The notes: generated from the sequence alone by a model not told the origin. DNA of 64,000 bases from Spirochaeta africana DSM 8902 (GCF_000242595.2 NC_017098.1:2232001-2296000), one strand, 5' to 3'. Numbered from the stretch's first letter, positions 1-9,576 are shown. Translations and numbers: made by a program.

Positions 1-231
1 GTCGAACTGCCGTCCAGCCTGCCGGATAACGGCGCCCTTTTCCATGCGGCAACCACTACCGGCCACGACGGACGGATACTGACCAGCGGAGGGCGCTGCT
101 TCACCGCCACCGGCTGGAGCAGTGATCTTGCGGCAGCCCGGAAAGCCGCCTACAGCGTTCTGGACAGCCTCTCGTTTGCGGGGATGCAGCATCGCCATGA
201 CATCGGCGAACGGGTGCAGCAGAACACCTGA
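1..231 (+). CDS. purD: Phosphoribosylamine-glycine ligase, C-terminal fragment (partial at window edge)
   Basis: The first 76 codons form an open frame from base 1 to a TGA, with no start in view. The residues match the C-terminal lobe of PurD (GAR synthetase). They carry a 'LTSGGR' segment, an alanine-rich helix and a final 'SFAGMQHRHDIG' that resembles the family's closing SFEGMQYRxDIG. PurD joins phosphoribosylamine to glycine with ATP in step two of de novo purine synthesis. Only the tail is present, so the catalytic ATP-grasp residues cannot be checked. The gene is convergent with rlmB, and only 11 bases separate the two stops. Confidence 0.85.
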   Translation, partial: VELPSSLPDNGALFHAATTTGHDGRILTSGGRCFTATGWSSDLAAARKAAYSVLDSLSFAGMQHRHDIGERVQQNT

Positions 232-242
232 GGAGTTGATGA

Positions 243-986
243 TCAGCGCCAGCCGTGCTGGCGCCTGATTTCATAGAGAAGTATGCCGGCTGCAACCGAG
301 ACGTTCAGTGAATCGACGTTGCCGCGCATGGGAATAGATACAATCTTGTCACACAGCCGGGCGGTCTGCTGATGCAACCCGGCACCCTCGCGACCCATTA
401 CCAGGCCGACACGCCCCTTCAGATCGGTATCGGCAGCTGAATCACCATCCATATCCGCACCATACACCCAAAAACCGGCTTGCTGGGCAGCCTCTATGGC
501 CCGATTCAGGTTGGTAACCTGGTAGAGCGGGACGTAATGAGCTGCTCCGCTGCTGGTCTGTACAACGGTTGCGGTTACCCCGGCGCTGCGACGTGCCGGC
601 AGCACAACCGCATCGACCTGAAACACATCGGCACTCCGCAGTACTGCGCCCAGATTGTGGGGATCGGTAATCCCATCCAGAAACACCACCACTGCCTCTG
701 TGTCCTGATTCTGTTCCAGCCACTGCTCGAACGACAGCCGCTCGGCGGAGGCGCCACTCTGACCGGCCAATCCGGCGGCTGACTGGAATGCAAAGCCACG
801 ATGATCATCGCCGGCCAGTGTCCGCAGCTGCTCGGAGGATACCCGGTGTACCGCCAGACCCCGGGCTGCAGCGGCCCGTACCACTTGTTGCATACGCTGG
901 TTGTCGCGATCCGCCTGTACGTACAGCTCGCCGTTGTTACCTGACCGCAGGGCCTCGAGTACCGCCTGCAGGTTTTTCAGTACCAT
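243..986 (-). CDS. rlmB: 23S rRNA 2'-O-ribose methyltransferase, SpoU/TrmH family (RlmB-like)
   Basis: The 247-residue protein has the SPOUT layout of RlmB: a small N-terminal RNA-binding domain (about 1-75) and a C-terminal knotted SpoU domain. All three SpoU motifs are visible. Motif 1 is around 103-118 (LDGITDPHNLGAVLRSAD), motif 2 around 193-204 (VGLVMGREGAGL) and motif 3 around 218-234 (IPMRGNVDSLNVSVA). RlmB methylates the ribose of G2251 in the 23S rRNA P loop with AdoMet. TrmH-type tRNA methylases share the fold, so the exact target nucleotide is inferred. The start is ATG with an AAGGA-type site 8-10 bases upstream. It follows the small secreted protein on the same strand. Confidence 0.85.
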   Translation of the reverse strand: MVLKNLQAVLEALRSGNNGELYVQADRDNQRMQQVVRAAAARGLAVHRVSSEQLRTLAGDDHRGFAFQSAAGLAGQSGASAERLSFEQWLEQNQDTEAVVVFLDGITDPHNLGAVLRSADVFQVDAVVLPARRSAGVTATVVQTSSGAAHYVPLYQVTNLNRAIEAAQQAGFWVYGADMDGDSAADTDLKGRVGLVMGREGAGLHQQTARLCDKIVSIPMRGNVDSLNVSVAAGILLYEIRRQHGWR

Positions 987-997
987 GGTATCAGTCC

Positions 998-1429
998 TTA
1001 ATCATACGAACGTACATAATCCGGTTGCCCGTCCCCGGTAGTGTCGCGTCGAATCTCGGAAACCAGATGACCGTTAACCAACTGAACCCAGACATCGATC
1101 TGACCATCACCCACAGTATCAAGCTCACGCATCACCAGTTCCCCGTCGTTGTAGAAGTAGAAGTCATCCAGCTGCCCGTCGCCGCTGTAATCATAGACCT
1201 CCTGAATCCGTAACCCCTGCCGGTTGTGCAGCACCACATAGTCAGCAGTACCGTTGCCGTTGCGATCGTGATGGGTCCAGCGGTCGGACGGATAGTCTGC
1301 AGGATCGAATGAGCGAATATAATGCTCGGCTGCATCGCTGGATCGCTGGGCATATACCGAAGCAGGTACCGCAAGCAGCAGGGCTACACTCAGCAGCACC
1401 CACAGACCGCTTATACATGTAGATTTCAT
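998..1429 (-). CDS. Small secreted protein with four DxxGDGxxD-type acidic loops
   Basis: The protein has 143 residues from the ATG at 1429, which has a strong GGAGG site five bases upstream; a longer reading from 1447 is less likely. Residues 1-27 form a signal peptide ending in an AQ-type cleavage site. The mature part repeats an acidic loop four times: DRNGNGTAD, DYSGDGQLD, DTVGDGQID and DTTGDGQPD. Short beta-like stretches separate the loops. The spacing resembles EF-hand or dockerin-type calcium loops, so binding of calcium in the periplasm or outside the cell is a fair inference. I do not recognise a named family. It lies between dnaJ and rlmB on the same strand. Confidence 0.7.
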   Translation of the reverse strand: MKSTCISGLWVLLSVALLLAVPASVYAQRSSDAAEHYIRSFDPADYPSDRWTHHDRNGNGTADYVVLHNRQGLRIQEVYDYSGDGQLDDFYFYNDGELVMRELDTVGDGQIDVWVQLVNGHLVSEIRRDTTGDGQPDYVRSYD

Positions 1430-1437
1430 AAAAACCT

Positions 1438-1469
1438 CCCGGTACATAATCGGCAGGATCTGTACCGGG
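1438..1469 (-). promoter_or_regulatory. Hairpin overlapping the ribosome binding site of the small secreted protein
   Basis: A perfect 9-bp inverted repeat (cccggtaca / tgtaccggg) with a 14-base loop lies just upstream of the start at 1429. Its promoter-distal arm includes the first bases of the GGAGG site at 1435-1439. There is no T-run, so it is not an obvious terminator for dnaJ. It could limit ribosome access or protect the mRNA end; both readings are inference. Confidence 0.4.
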
Positions 1470-1503
1470 TATTAACGGGAGTCGGCACTTCCGGTGAGAC
1501 TCG

Positions 1504-2637
1504 TCAGAGATCCTTCAGTGCCAGCGGGCTGGGGTTTTTATCCACCCCCTCCTCGTTGGCGATCTGTTGATACAACTCCCTGGCCTTGCCGGAAAGGCGG
1601 GTAGGAACCTGAACCCTGACCTGGATATACATATCACCCTTACGGGCATTGTTGTGCAGATGCGGTATCCCCTCACCGCGCAAACGCAGGATCTTGCCAT
1701 TCTGGGTTCCAGCGGGAATCTTCACCTTGATCTGCTTGCCGTCGAGGGTTTTTACCGAGATCTCGTCGCCAAGGGCTGCCTGTGCAGCAGAGATCGGGAT
1801 AGCACAATAGATATCGTTGCCGCGGCGCTCGAAGTACTCATGCGGCCGGACAACGATATATACGTACAGATCACCGGGAGGACCGCCATTCTTTCCTGCA
1901 TCACCCTGCTTCGGGATGTGAATACGCTTACCGTGTTCGATACCGGCAGGAATGGTAACCTTGATTTTCTGCTTTTTCTGTACAACCCCGCTACCGCTGC
2001 AGGATTTGCAAGGATTGTCGATAACCGAACCGCTGCCGCCACAGGCAGGACAAGGCGAGGCAATAGAGAAAAACCCGGAACTGCGGCGCACCTGACCGGC
2101 GCCATTACAGGTCGTACAGGTGGTAAAGCCGCCGCCCTTCTCGGCACCGCTGCCGCTGCAGCTGCCGCAGGCAGCATGTTTGGTGAACTCGATTTCCACC
2201 TTGTCGCCAAAGGCGGCGGTGGTAAACGGCACCTCAAGGTCGTATCTCAGATCGGCACCGGCTGCACGACCGGGCTCGCCGCCAGAGCGGCGTGATCGGC
2301 CGCGTGCGCCGCCGCCAAAAAAAGAGCCGAAGATATCCCCGAAGTCGCCGAAGATGTCCTCGAAATCGTGAAAGGCATGAGAAAATCCGCCGGCGCCCCC
2401 GTCGCCCATACCCTCGAGCCCGGCAAAACCGAACTGGTCGTATGTCTGACGCTTTTGCTGGTCGGCCAGCACCTCATATGCCTCGGTAGCCTCTTTAAAG
2501 CGAGTCTCCGCCTCGGTATCACCCGGATTTTTATCCGGGTGATACTTCACGGCAAGTTTTCGGTATGCCTTTTTTATCTCGTCCGGGGAGGCTGTCTTGG
2601 AGACCCCCAGAACCTCGTAATAATCTCGCTTTGCCAC
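1504..2637 (-). CDS. dnaJ: Chaperone protein DnaJ (Hsp40)
   Basis: The 377-residue type I DnaJ has all its domains. The J domain spans residues 1-70, with the HPD tripeptide at about 33-35. A Gly/Phe-rich linker lies at about 75-115. The zinc-binding region has four CxxCxGxG repeats ([32 protein letters not shown]). Two beta-sandwich substrate domains and a dimerisation tail follow. DnaJ delivers unfolded clients to DnaK and stimulates its ATPase in the cytoplasm. The start is GTG, with an AGGGAG site upstream. It is the last gene of the grpE-dnaK-dnaJ run, 36 bases after dnaK. Confidence 0.97.
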   Translation of the reverse strand: MAKRDYYEVLGVSKTASPDEIKKAYRKLAVKYHPDKNPGDTEAETRFKEATEAYEVLADQQKRQTYDQFGFAGLEGMGDGGAGGFSHAFHDFEDIFGDFGDIFGSFFGGGARGRSRRSGGEPGRAAGADLRYDLEVPFTTAAFGDKVEIEFTKHAACGSCSGSGAEKGGGFTTCTTCNGAGQVRRSSGFFSIASPCPACGGSGSVIDNPCKSCSGSGVVQKKQKIKVTIPAGIEHGKRIHIPKQGDAGKNGGPPGDLYVYIVVRPHEYFERRGNDIYCAIPISAAQAALGDEISVKTLDGKQIKVKIPAGTQNGKILRLRGEGIPHLHNNARKGDMYIQVRVQVPTRLSGKARELYQQIANEEGVDKNPSPLALKDL

Positions 2638-2673
2638 GTACAGTGCTCCCTTCAGCAGTTGGTGCGGTGTGCC

Positions 2674-4605
2674 TTACTGGGTGTCATCCTCATCGTCGAC
2701 AACCTCATAATCGGCATCCTCGACACCCTCGCTGCTGTCGCCGCCTGCCTGCTGGGCCTGCTCGGCTCCGGCAGCATCACCGCCACCAGCCTGCTGTTCG
2801 GCCTGCGAGCTTTTGTAGATCTCCTCGGCAAGCCTGTGGGAGGCCTTCTGCAGCTCCTCGGACTTGCCCTTGATCTCGTCGGCAGAGCCGTTCTCCAGTG
2901 CATTCTTCAGTTCCTGCACAGCGGCCTCGATGGCAGCTTTGTCCTCTGCCGAGATCTTGTCGCCGTAGTCCTGCAATGACTTCTCGGTGGTATAGACCAG
3001 GCTGTCCGCCTCGTTGCGGGCCTCGGCCGTTTCACGGGCCTTGCGGTCCTCCTCGGCGTTCGCCTCGGCATCCTTTACCATCTTTTCGATCTCGTCCTCG
3101 TTCAAGCCGCTGCTCGACTCGATACGGATCTTCTGTTCCTTGCCGGTACCCAGATCTTTGGCAGAAACATGCAGAATACCGTTGGCATCGATATCAAAGG
3201 TAACCTCGATTCGCGGCACACCGCGCGGGGCGGCCGGAATGCCAACCAGATCGAATCGACCAAGGCTGCGGTTCTGCGAGGCCATCTCGCGTTCACCCTG
3301 CAGAACATGAATCGACACAGCGGTCTGATTGTCGGCCGCGGTCGAGAACTCCTTGTTCTTGCGGGTGGGGATGGTGGTATTGCGCTCGATAAGCTTGTGG
3401 AAAACCCCACCCAGGGTTTCAATCCCGAGGCTCAGCGGTGTTACATCCAGCAGCAGAACATCCTTTACGTCGCCGCCCAGGATTCCACCCTGTACAGCAG
3501 CACCCATCGCTACAACCTCGTCCGGGTTCACCCCTTTATGGGGTTCCTTGTTGAACAGCTCCTTGACGGCACGCTGCACAGCCGGCATACGGGTAGAACC
3601 ACCAACCAGGATAACCTCGTCAATCTCACCAGCAGTCAGTCCGGCATCCTGCAGCGCCTGACGACACGGTCCCTTGGTCTTCTCGACCAGATCCGCCACC
3701 ATCTGCTCGAACTTGGAGCGTGTCAGGCTGTACTGCAGATGCTTGGGACCGGAATTGTCGGCGGTAATAAACGGCAGATTTATCTCGGTCTGCTGGGCAG
3801 TCGACAGCTCTTTCTTGGCCTTTTCCGCGGCTTCCTTCAGACGCTGCAGTGCCATCCGGTCCTTGCTCAGATCGATGGAGTAGTCATTCTTGAACTCGGC
3901 AATCAGCCAATCAATTACCTTCTGGTCAAAGTTGTCACCACCAAGATGGGTATCACCATTGGTACTTTTAACCTCGAAGACCCCGTCGCCAAGCTCCAGG
4001 ATCGAGATATCAAAGGTACCGCCACCAAGGTCGAATACCGCAATCGTTTCCTCGTTCTTGTCCTTGCCCAGACCGTAGGCCAGTGCCGCTGCAGTAGGCT
4101 CGTTCACAATGCGCTTTACATCAAGCCCGGCAATCTTGCCGGCATCCTTGGTGGCCTGTCGCTGACTGTCGTTGAAATATGCCGGGACGGTAATAACCGC
4201 CTCGGTCACCTTTTCCCCGAGGTAGTCCTCTGCGGTTTCCTTCATTTTCTGCAGGGTTGCCGCCGAAATCTCGGGAGGAGAGTACTGCTTGCCGGTCACA
4301 TCGACCCGGGCACCGCCGCTGCCGTCTTTGACGACGTGGTACGGAACCATGGTGATCTCCTCGGCAACCTCATCGAATCGGCGTCCCATAAATCGCTTGA
4401 TAGAAAAAATGGTGTTTTCCGGGTTGGTTACCATCTGGTTTTTGGCGGGCTGCCCCACCAGGCGCTCACCCTTCTGGGTGTAGGCAACAATCGAGGGGGT
4501 AGTTCGCTGCCCCTCGCTGTTCGGAATAACCACCGACTGATCGCCTTCCATTACCGCGACACATGAGTTGGTGGTTCCCAGGTCAATCCCGATTATTTTT
4601 CCCAT
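2674..4605 (-). CDS. dnaK: Chaperone protein DnaK (Hsp70)
   Basis: The 643-residue protein has normal Hsp70 length. It begins with the phosphate-1 motif GIDLGTTNS and carries phosphate-2 DLGGGTFD and the adenosine motif ([13 protein letters not shown]). A substrate-binding domain, a helical lid and a Gln/Ala-rich acidic tail follow, ending in a form of the usual EVVDD motif. It is the central ATP-driven folding chaperone of the cytoplasm and works with the flanking grpE and dnaJ products. The ATG follows a clear AAGGAGA site. A long open frame on the opposite strand (about 3170-4566) is only a shadow of this gene's codon bias. Confidence 0.98.
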   Translation of the reverse strand: MGKIIGIDLGTTNSCVAVMEGDQSVVIPNSEGQRTTPSIVAYTQKGERLVGQPAKNQMVTNPENTIFSIKRFMGRRFDEVAEEITMVPYHVVKDGSGGARVDVTGKQYSPPEISAATLQKMKETAEDYLGEKVTEAVITVPAYFNDSQRQATKDAGKIAGLDVKRIVNEPTAAALAYGLGKDKNEETIAVFDLGGGTFDISILELGDGVFEVKSTNGDTHLGGDNFDQKVIDWLIAEFKNDYSIDLSKDRMALQRLKEAAEKAKKELSTAQQTEINLPFITADNSGPKHLQYSLTRSKFEQMVADLVEKTKGPCRQALQDAGLTAGEIDEVILVGGSTRMPAVQRAVKELFNKEPHKGVNPDEVVAMGAAVQGGILGGDVKDVLLLDVTPLSLGIETLGGVFHKLIERNTTIPTRKNKEFSTAADNQTAVSIHVLQGEREMASQNRSLGRFDLVGIPAAPRGVPRIEVTFDIDANGILHVSAKDLGTGKEQKIRIESSSGLNEDEIEKMVKDAEANAEEDRKARETAEARNEADSLVYTTEKSLQDYGDKISAEDKAAIEAAVQELKNALENGSADEIKGKSEELQKASHRLAEEIYKSSQAEQQAGGGDAAGAEQAQQAGGDSSEGVEDADYEVVDDEDDTQ

Positions 4606-4647
4606 ACTGTTCTCCTTAGAATTGTGTTCTGATCACTGCCCCGTTGC

Positions 4648-5292
4648 TCAGCTGCCCGGGGTCGATACCTTTACCTTTGCGGATCGCAGTACGCGATCAT
4701 GCAGCATATAGCCTTTCTGAAATACCTCGGCAACCTTTGGCACATCCTGCCCTTCCTCGGCCGGGGCAGAGGCCACCGCTTCATGCCGCTGGGGATCAAA
4801 CTCGTCCCCGACCGACTCGAACCGTTTCAGGCCGTACTTGTTCTCGAGCATCCCGACGAGCTGCTTCTCGATCATAACAACCCCGTCATGAAAGGCCTGA
4901 AAATCCTGGGACTCCCTGGTGGAGCTGATCGCACGTTCGAAATCATCGATCACGTTAACCAGGTCGGCGAGTATCTGCTGGTTGGCATACTTGGCGAAAT
5001 CCTCTTTCTCCCGCAGCATCCGCTTGCGAAAGTTCTCGAAATCCGCATGCTTGCGCAGATACTTGTCCTTGAGTTCACTGTTCTCTTCTTCGAGCGCGGC
5101 AACGCGCTGTTGCAGGAAATCGGTACCGGCGTCCTCATCACGGGACTCCGCGCCTGCTGCTGTCGCTTCGCCCTGCGCTGCTTGGGCCTCCTGCGCTGTC
5201 TCGGCATCCGGAGCTGCCTGACTGTCTGTTGCAACGGAATCCTGATCCAGGTTCTCTTCCGTTTCTTTGGAGTAATCCTCGTTTGTACTCAT
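4648..5292 (-). CDS. grpE: Nucleotide exchange factor GrpE
   Basis: The 214-residue protein has an acidic, Ala/Glu-rich N-terminus (about 1-60) and then the long dimerising helix. Conserved GrpE features follow: DKYLRKHADFENFRKR, then a beta domain with the FDPxxHEAV motif. The C-terminus has the family's usual GY.L.dRVLR pattern (GYMLHDRVLR). GrpE releases ADP from DnaK. The ATG follows a GAGGA site. It is the first gene of grpE-dnaK-dnaJ, and a candidate promoter lies about 35-65 bases upstream. No hrcA is found next to it, unlike the common hrcA-grpE-dnaK-dnaJ order. Confidence 0.95.
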   Translation of the reverse strand: MSTNEDYSKETEENLDQDSVATDSQAAPDAETAQEAQAAQGEATAAGAESRDEDAGTDFLQQRVAALEEENSELKDKYLRKHADFENFRKRMLREKEDFAKYANQQILADLVNVIDDFERAISSTRESQDFQAFHDGVVMIEKQLVGMLENKYGLKRFESVGDEFDPQRHEAVASAPAEEGQDVPKVAEVFQKGYMLHDRVLRSAKVKVSTPGS

Positions 5293-5326
5293 TGAATTTC
5301 CTCAAGCTGTCTTGAATTGTGACCTA

Positions 5327-5356
5327 AAGATACCGATATCACCCGGCTATCGTCAA
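5327..5356 (-). promoter_or_regulatory. Candidate sigma-70 promoter for grpE-dnaK-dnaJ
   Basis: On the minus strand, TTGACG (5356-5351) is followed after exactly 18 bases by TATCTT (5332-5327), about 35 bases before the grpE start. The -35 box sits in the loop of the hairpin at 5341-5369. No CIRCE element (TTAGCACTC-N9-GAGTGCTAA) is present. Heat control by HrcA therefore has no visible operator here. Confidence 0.45.
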
Positions 5357-5369
5357 GAGATAGCCGGGT
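5341..5369 (-). terminator. Hairpin between the coiled-coil gene and grpE
   Basis: A perfect 10-bp stem (acccggctat / atagccgggt) with a 9-base loop sits 29 bases after the stop of the coiled-coil gene. A T-run follows on the plus strand, not in the direction of these genes, so termination on the minus strand would be weak. It may also act on transcripts starting from the overlapping grpE promoter. Confidence 0.45.
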
Positions 5370-5397
5370 TTTGGCGGCCGAAACTATGTCGGGGTAA

Positions 5398-8300
5398 CTA
5401 TTTGTGGGCAATTTCCAGGATCAGTTCAACCTCACCCGGGCTGAGCTTGGTCGCCTTGGCGATCTCCTCAATCTGCCAGCCGTTGCGGGAGAGCTTGATG
5501 ACCGTATCACGAACCTGTACCGAAGGGGCCTCCTTGGAGCCATTCGATCCCCCCGGCTGGTCCTTCAGCAGGCTTCCCAGCATGCGCAGCTGTTCATCTG
5601 CCGAGCGATTGATCTCCTCGAAACGAGTCTCGGTACGGGCCAGCCATTCACGAGCCTGCTGCAGCTTGTCCATACGCCCCTCGATATCACTCAGAACCGT
5701 GTTCAGATTCTTGAGCTGGGATACTGCCGTCTCGACCGAGGCCTTGTCCTGCTGTACCTCGCCTACCATGTTCAGCATCTCGTTAATCTTGGCCGGCACG
5801 CTGTCCAGCTCCTGACCAATCCCCTGCAGCTGATGTTCGATGTCCTGAACCCGCTGGAAGTTTTCATCGATTGCTTTGGTGGTACCGGTAATTACCTCCT
5901 GCTTGGCCTGCATTCGCTGATATCGCTCATCTACCGATCCCTGGAGTTCTTCCAGACTGCGCAGCTTGAGCTGCATCGCCTGCATGGTGTCATGCGAGTC
6001 GTTCAGGCTCTGGACCTGCGAATCGACTGCCTGGGACAGTCGCATCAGCTCCTGATACTCCTGTTCCAGCTGATCGATACGGCGCTTCTCCTGCGTGAAC
6101 TTGCCCATCTTGTCCAGCGCCTCGTCGCCCAGCTTGCGCAGACGCTGGAACTGGGCCTCCATCTCGCGCAGTTCCTTGCGTTGATTCTCTACCCGCTGCA
6201 GATCGGTCCTGAGTTCCTCGATCGATTCCTGCAGGCTGATCTTGAGGGCGTCGGCACGCTCGAAAATTCTGGTCTGATCAATAAAGGCCTTCTGCCGCTT
6301 CTCGATCTCCTCTACATTCAGGCTCAACATATTCGCTCGGTCCTCGAGCTTGCCAAACAGCTTGTCCTCCATGGACTCGAACTGCTCCCGGGTTTCCTGA
6401 GCCAGTCCGCGGAACTCCCGGATCCGGGCATCAATACCCTGCTCCCGATCCTTCATGGACGATCTGAACTCGGCCTGGTACTGCTCGTACCGCAGCGCAA
6501 AGGTATCCAGTGCACCCTGGATCTCTGCTGCCAGCCGCTGCTCCAGATCAGTTGACTGGGCAAACAGCCGTTCCATTTGCTGCTGCAGCTCGCCGCGCTC
6601 CTGTTCGGTGCGGGTGATCAGCTCCTCTCGCTGTCGGGTAAAGTCATCCTGAACCTCAGCGATGGTATTGCTGACCTCCATCTTGAAACCGGCAAGATCG
6701 GAATCAATCTCCTTCTCGGCACTGTTCAGGCGCTGCAGCACCTCTGTCTGCCAGCGGGTAACATCGCTGCGCGTGGTCTCCATAACGGACTTCAGCTCAT
6801 CCTGACCGCTCTGGGTCTGCTCAAGAACATTGCGCATATCAGCATGCATCGAGCGCTCGAAATCGCGGATCTGGGCCGAAAGCTCATCGTCATGCTTGCG
6901 CAGCTCCAGGTCAAACTGCTCGCGGGTACGCTCATGCAGTGCCTCAAGCTCGGCACGGATCTGGGTCTCGACCTGTTGCACCCCCTGCTCGGTATCATCG
7001 TAGCGCTGCTGCAGTCCCCGCTCGAACTCGACTATCTGCTCCTGTACCCGCTCATACTGCTGGGTACTGCGATTCTGCAGCTCATTCAGGTTATCGCGCA
7101 TGCGTGCAGTAAAATCGGCCTCCAGACGTTCCCGCTCTGCCTGCTGCTCGGTCTGGTAGGACTGCAGCGACTCGGCCACCGATTGCTGCCAGCTTTGCAG
7201 CTGCTGCTCCATGGCGTCGGATCGGCCACGCAGATCGGCAAAAAAATCGTCTTCAAAGACCTTCAGCTTGGCATTTACATTGTCATAAGCCCGCTGCTTG
7301 AGCGCATCCAGCCCTTCTTCAAGTGCCTGCATCTCTGCCCGGACCGTATGCATATCCTGCTCGGCATCGGCCAGATCGCTGCGGCGCTGCGCCAGGATCT
7401 CTGCCCCGATCTGCTCTATCTCGCCGTGTATGCGGTCAGCAATCTGCTGCATGGACTGACGCATAATCTGCTCAAGCTGCTCGATATCATCGGCGACGGC
7501 ATGGATTTGCTGCACGCGCGCGCGCACCGCGTCTTCGGTCTCGGATATCCGCCCTTCCAGACCCTGCAGCAGGGACTGCTCCAGGTCGCGGGTCCTGGTA
7601 TCGATGTGTGTTTCAAGCGCCTGCAGCTGGGGAGCCAGTGATTCCTCCAGCTGCTCCAGGAGCTGATTGTTGGACTTTTCGACATCGCCGGCACGCTGTC
7701 GCAGCCGGGCGTCGAGCTCCCGCAACTGTGTATCAATCTGCTCGGTCTCGTTCTGCACCTGTTCATGCACCTGGGCTATGCGCAACCCGGCCTGGGAGTC
7801 GACCTCCAGAATCTGCTGCTGCAGCTGCTGCCCCAGTTCCCGGATTCGCCCGGAAACATCACTGCGCTCCTGCTCCAGGTTCTGCATCATCTCGGCCATC
7901 TGCTCGCGTGCATCACCGGCAGTGGCGGTAATGCGGGTTTCCAGATCCTGGATCCGCGCCTTGAGCTGGGTCTCCTGGGAATCAAGCTCGGCGATGTACT
8001 CGCGGGTTCCGTCTACCCATTGCTCCAGCTCGCCCTTGAGTTCGCTGAACATACGATCGATGCGCTCGTGCTGATCATCGGTGGTCTGCTGCAGCTGGTT
8101 TATGCGCTGCTCCATACCGCTGCGGAGGCTTTCAGTCTGGGCATCCACATCCTGGGTCAGCCGTGTAAGGACACTTTCCACCGCACTGCGGCCTCGCTCC
8201 TCACTGTTCTGAAGCTCCTGCTTGAAGGCAGCCTCGCTGGCGTAGAGCTCATCCTGCAGCCCGGCGAAGGATTGCTGCAGCTCGGTGCGGGCCTGCTCCT

Positions 8301-9576
8301 GCCACTCCGTCAGCTGCTGCTGGAGTTGATCACGATATCCCTGGGACTGCTGTTCGGACTGCTGCAGGCTGTCTTTGAGTTCGGCAATGCGCGCATCGAC
8401 ACCCTGCGAATCCCGCTGATACCGGGCTTCCAGCCCCATAAGGAACTCGTCGCAGCTTCTGGTAACCCCGTCCTGACGATCGGTAAACTCGCGCGTCATG
8501 GTTTCGATACCGGCGGCCATCTCCTGGCGCTGCACCTCGATCTGCTCTGCAGCCTGTCGGGCAGTCTGCTTGAGCTCTTCCTGGACCGACGCGAAGTCCT
8601 CTTTCATGCGAGCCTTGAGTTTTTCGAGGGCGACGGTTTCCATCCGCTCGCCGCGCGCGGCTACCTCGGCCAGTCGCTGATCGTACTCTGCCTCGACCCC
8701 CTGCAGCCGCTCGGTAACGGTGCGCACGGCAGCCTCGGCCTGGTTTTTCAGCGAGGTTACCTTGTCAGCCGCGGTGCGTACCACCGACTCGGCATGAGAC
8801 CCCATGGTCTCGACCGCATCGCTGGACTGCTGCAGCTTGTAGTCTATCTGCTGGACAAACTCCTGCAGGCGCTGTTCCGAGAGCTTGTCGGCCTGATGGG
8901 TCAGATCCTCATAGATCTCCCGGATCGAGTCCTGAACCTCGCCGCTCAGCTGTTCACCGCGTTGCTCGATTTCCTGGAGATAGTTCGCAAATTCATCAAT
9001 TCGCTGGCGGACCTCATCCGCACTGCCGGTAATGCCGCTCAGCTGCTGCTCGGTCTGCTGCAGCAGCTCCTGACGTCCCTGATCAAGTTGCTGGCGATTG
9101 GCGGCATCGAATTCCAGTACCAGCTTGGGTATCCGCTTCTCGAGATGGTCAAGCTGGCCTGCGGCATTCTTGATGCGTTTGCCAACCTTGTCGATGTATT
9201 CGCTTTCGTCACGAACCCGCCCGATGTTCTCCTCGGCTCGCTTGGTCATCTCCAGCAGCTCATGCAGAGCGGTGTCGTATTCCTGAATGCGGCGCGCAAA
9301 TCCCTCGAACTGGTCTGATCGGCTGGTCAGATCATCCTCGGATGCCTGCAGCCGCTTCAGTACCTCTACCGCAGATTTCTGATGGACATCTACCTCGACC
9401 GCCATATCGCGCAGCTCGAGCGCTTTCTGCGCCACAATCTTGTCAAGCTCCTGCTGGGCCTTGTCGGAATAGCGACGAACCTTCTCAAGACTGCGGTTAT
9501 TCACATCCAGCTGGCGATAAATCACCAGTATAATGATGACTACCCCCAGTACGATTGCGTTCCCAATGGTAAACAT
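5398..9576 (-). CDS. Giant membrane-anchored coiled-coil protein (spirochaete SpiroCoCo-like)
   Basis: The protein has 1392 residues. Residues 5-21 form one hydrophobic segment (VLGVVIIILVIY), so the N-terminus is probably anchored in the inner membrane. From about residue 25 to 1330 it is almost unbroken heptad-rich helix, heavy in Gln, Glu, Arg and Leu. About 50 C-terminal residues form a small globular end (WQIEEIAKATKLSPGEVEL), which looks like a helix-turn-helix type fold. The layout matches what I recall of a spirochaete-restricted family named SpiroCoCo; I could not check this. A cytoplasmic scaffold role linked to cell shape or flagella is speculation. GGGAGGGG precedes the ATG. The HAD gene ends 31 bases upstream. 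Confidence 0.8.
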   Translation of the reverse strand: MFTIGNAIVLGVVIIILVIYRQLDVNNRSLEKVRRYSDKAQQELDKIVAQKALELRDMAVEVDVHQKSAVEVLKRLQASEDDLTSRSDQFEGFARRIQEYDTALHELLEMTKRAEENIGRVRDESEYIDKVGKRIKNAAGQLDHLEKRIPKLVLEFDAANRQQLDQGRQELLQQTEQQLSGITGSADEVRQRIDEFANYLQEIEQRGEQLSGEVQDSIREIYEDLTHQADKLSEQRLQEFVQQIDYKLQQSSDAVETMGSHAESVVRTAADKVTSLKNQAEAAVRTVTERLQGVEAEYDQRLAEVAARGERMETVALEKLKARMKEDFASVQEELKQTARQAAEQIEVQRQEMAAGIETMTREFTDRQDGVTRSCDEFLMGLEARYQRDSQGVDARIAELKDSLQQSEQQSQGYRDQLQQQLTEWQEQARTELQQSFAGLQDELYASEAAFKQELQNSEERGRSAVESVLTRLTQDVDAQTESLRSGMEQRINQLQQTTDDQHERIDRMFSELKGELEQWVDGTREYIAELDSQETQLKARIQDLETRITATAGDAREQMAEMMQNLEQERSDVSGRIRELGQQLQQQILEVDSQAGLRIAQVHEQVQNETEQIDTQLRELDARLRQRAGDVEKSNNQLLEQLEESLAPQLQALETHIDTRTRDLEQSLLQGLEGRISETEDAVRARVQQIHAVADDIEQLEQIMRQSMQQIADRIHGEIEQIGAEILAQRRSDLADAEQDMHTVRAEMQALEEGLDALKQRAYDNVNAKLKVFEDDFFADLRGRSDAMEQQLQSWQQSVAESLQSYQTEQQAERERLEADFTARMRDNLNELQNRSTQQYERVQEQIVEFERGLQQRYDDTEQGVQQVETQIRAELEALHERTREQFDLELRKHDDELSAQIRDFERSMHADMRNVLEQTQSGQDELKSVMETTRSDVTRWQTEVLQRLNSAEKEIDSDLAGFKMEVSNTIAEVQDDFTRQREELITRTEQERGELQQQMERLFAQSTDLEQRLAAEIQGALDTFALRYEQYQAEFRSSMKDREQGIDARIREFRGLAQETREQFESMEDKLFGKLEDRANMLSLNVEEIEKRQKAFIDQTRIFERADALKISLQESIEELRTDLQRVENQRKELREMEAQFQRLRKLGDEALDKMGKFTQEKRRIDQLEQEYQELMRLSQAVDSQVQSLNDSHDTMQAMQLKLRSLEELQGSVDERYQRMQAKQEVITGTTKAIDENFQRVQDIEHQLQGIGQELDSVPAKINEMLNMVGEVQQDKASVETAVSQLKNLNTVLSDIEGRMDKLQQAREWLARTETRFEEINRSADEQLRMLGSLLKDQPGGSNGSKEAPSVQVRDTVIKLSRNGWQIEEIAKATKLSPGEVELILEIAHK

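Noticed and set aside
3169-4566. 465-codon open frame antisense to dnaK
   Set aside because: It mirrors the dnaK codon pattern, has no ribosome site and no family resemblance.
5292-5398. CIRCE operator of grpE
   Set aside because: No TTAGCACTC or GAGTGCTAA half-site, even with mismatches, on either strand.
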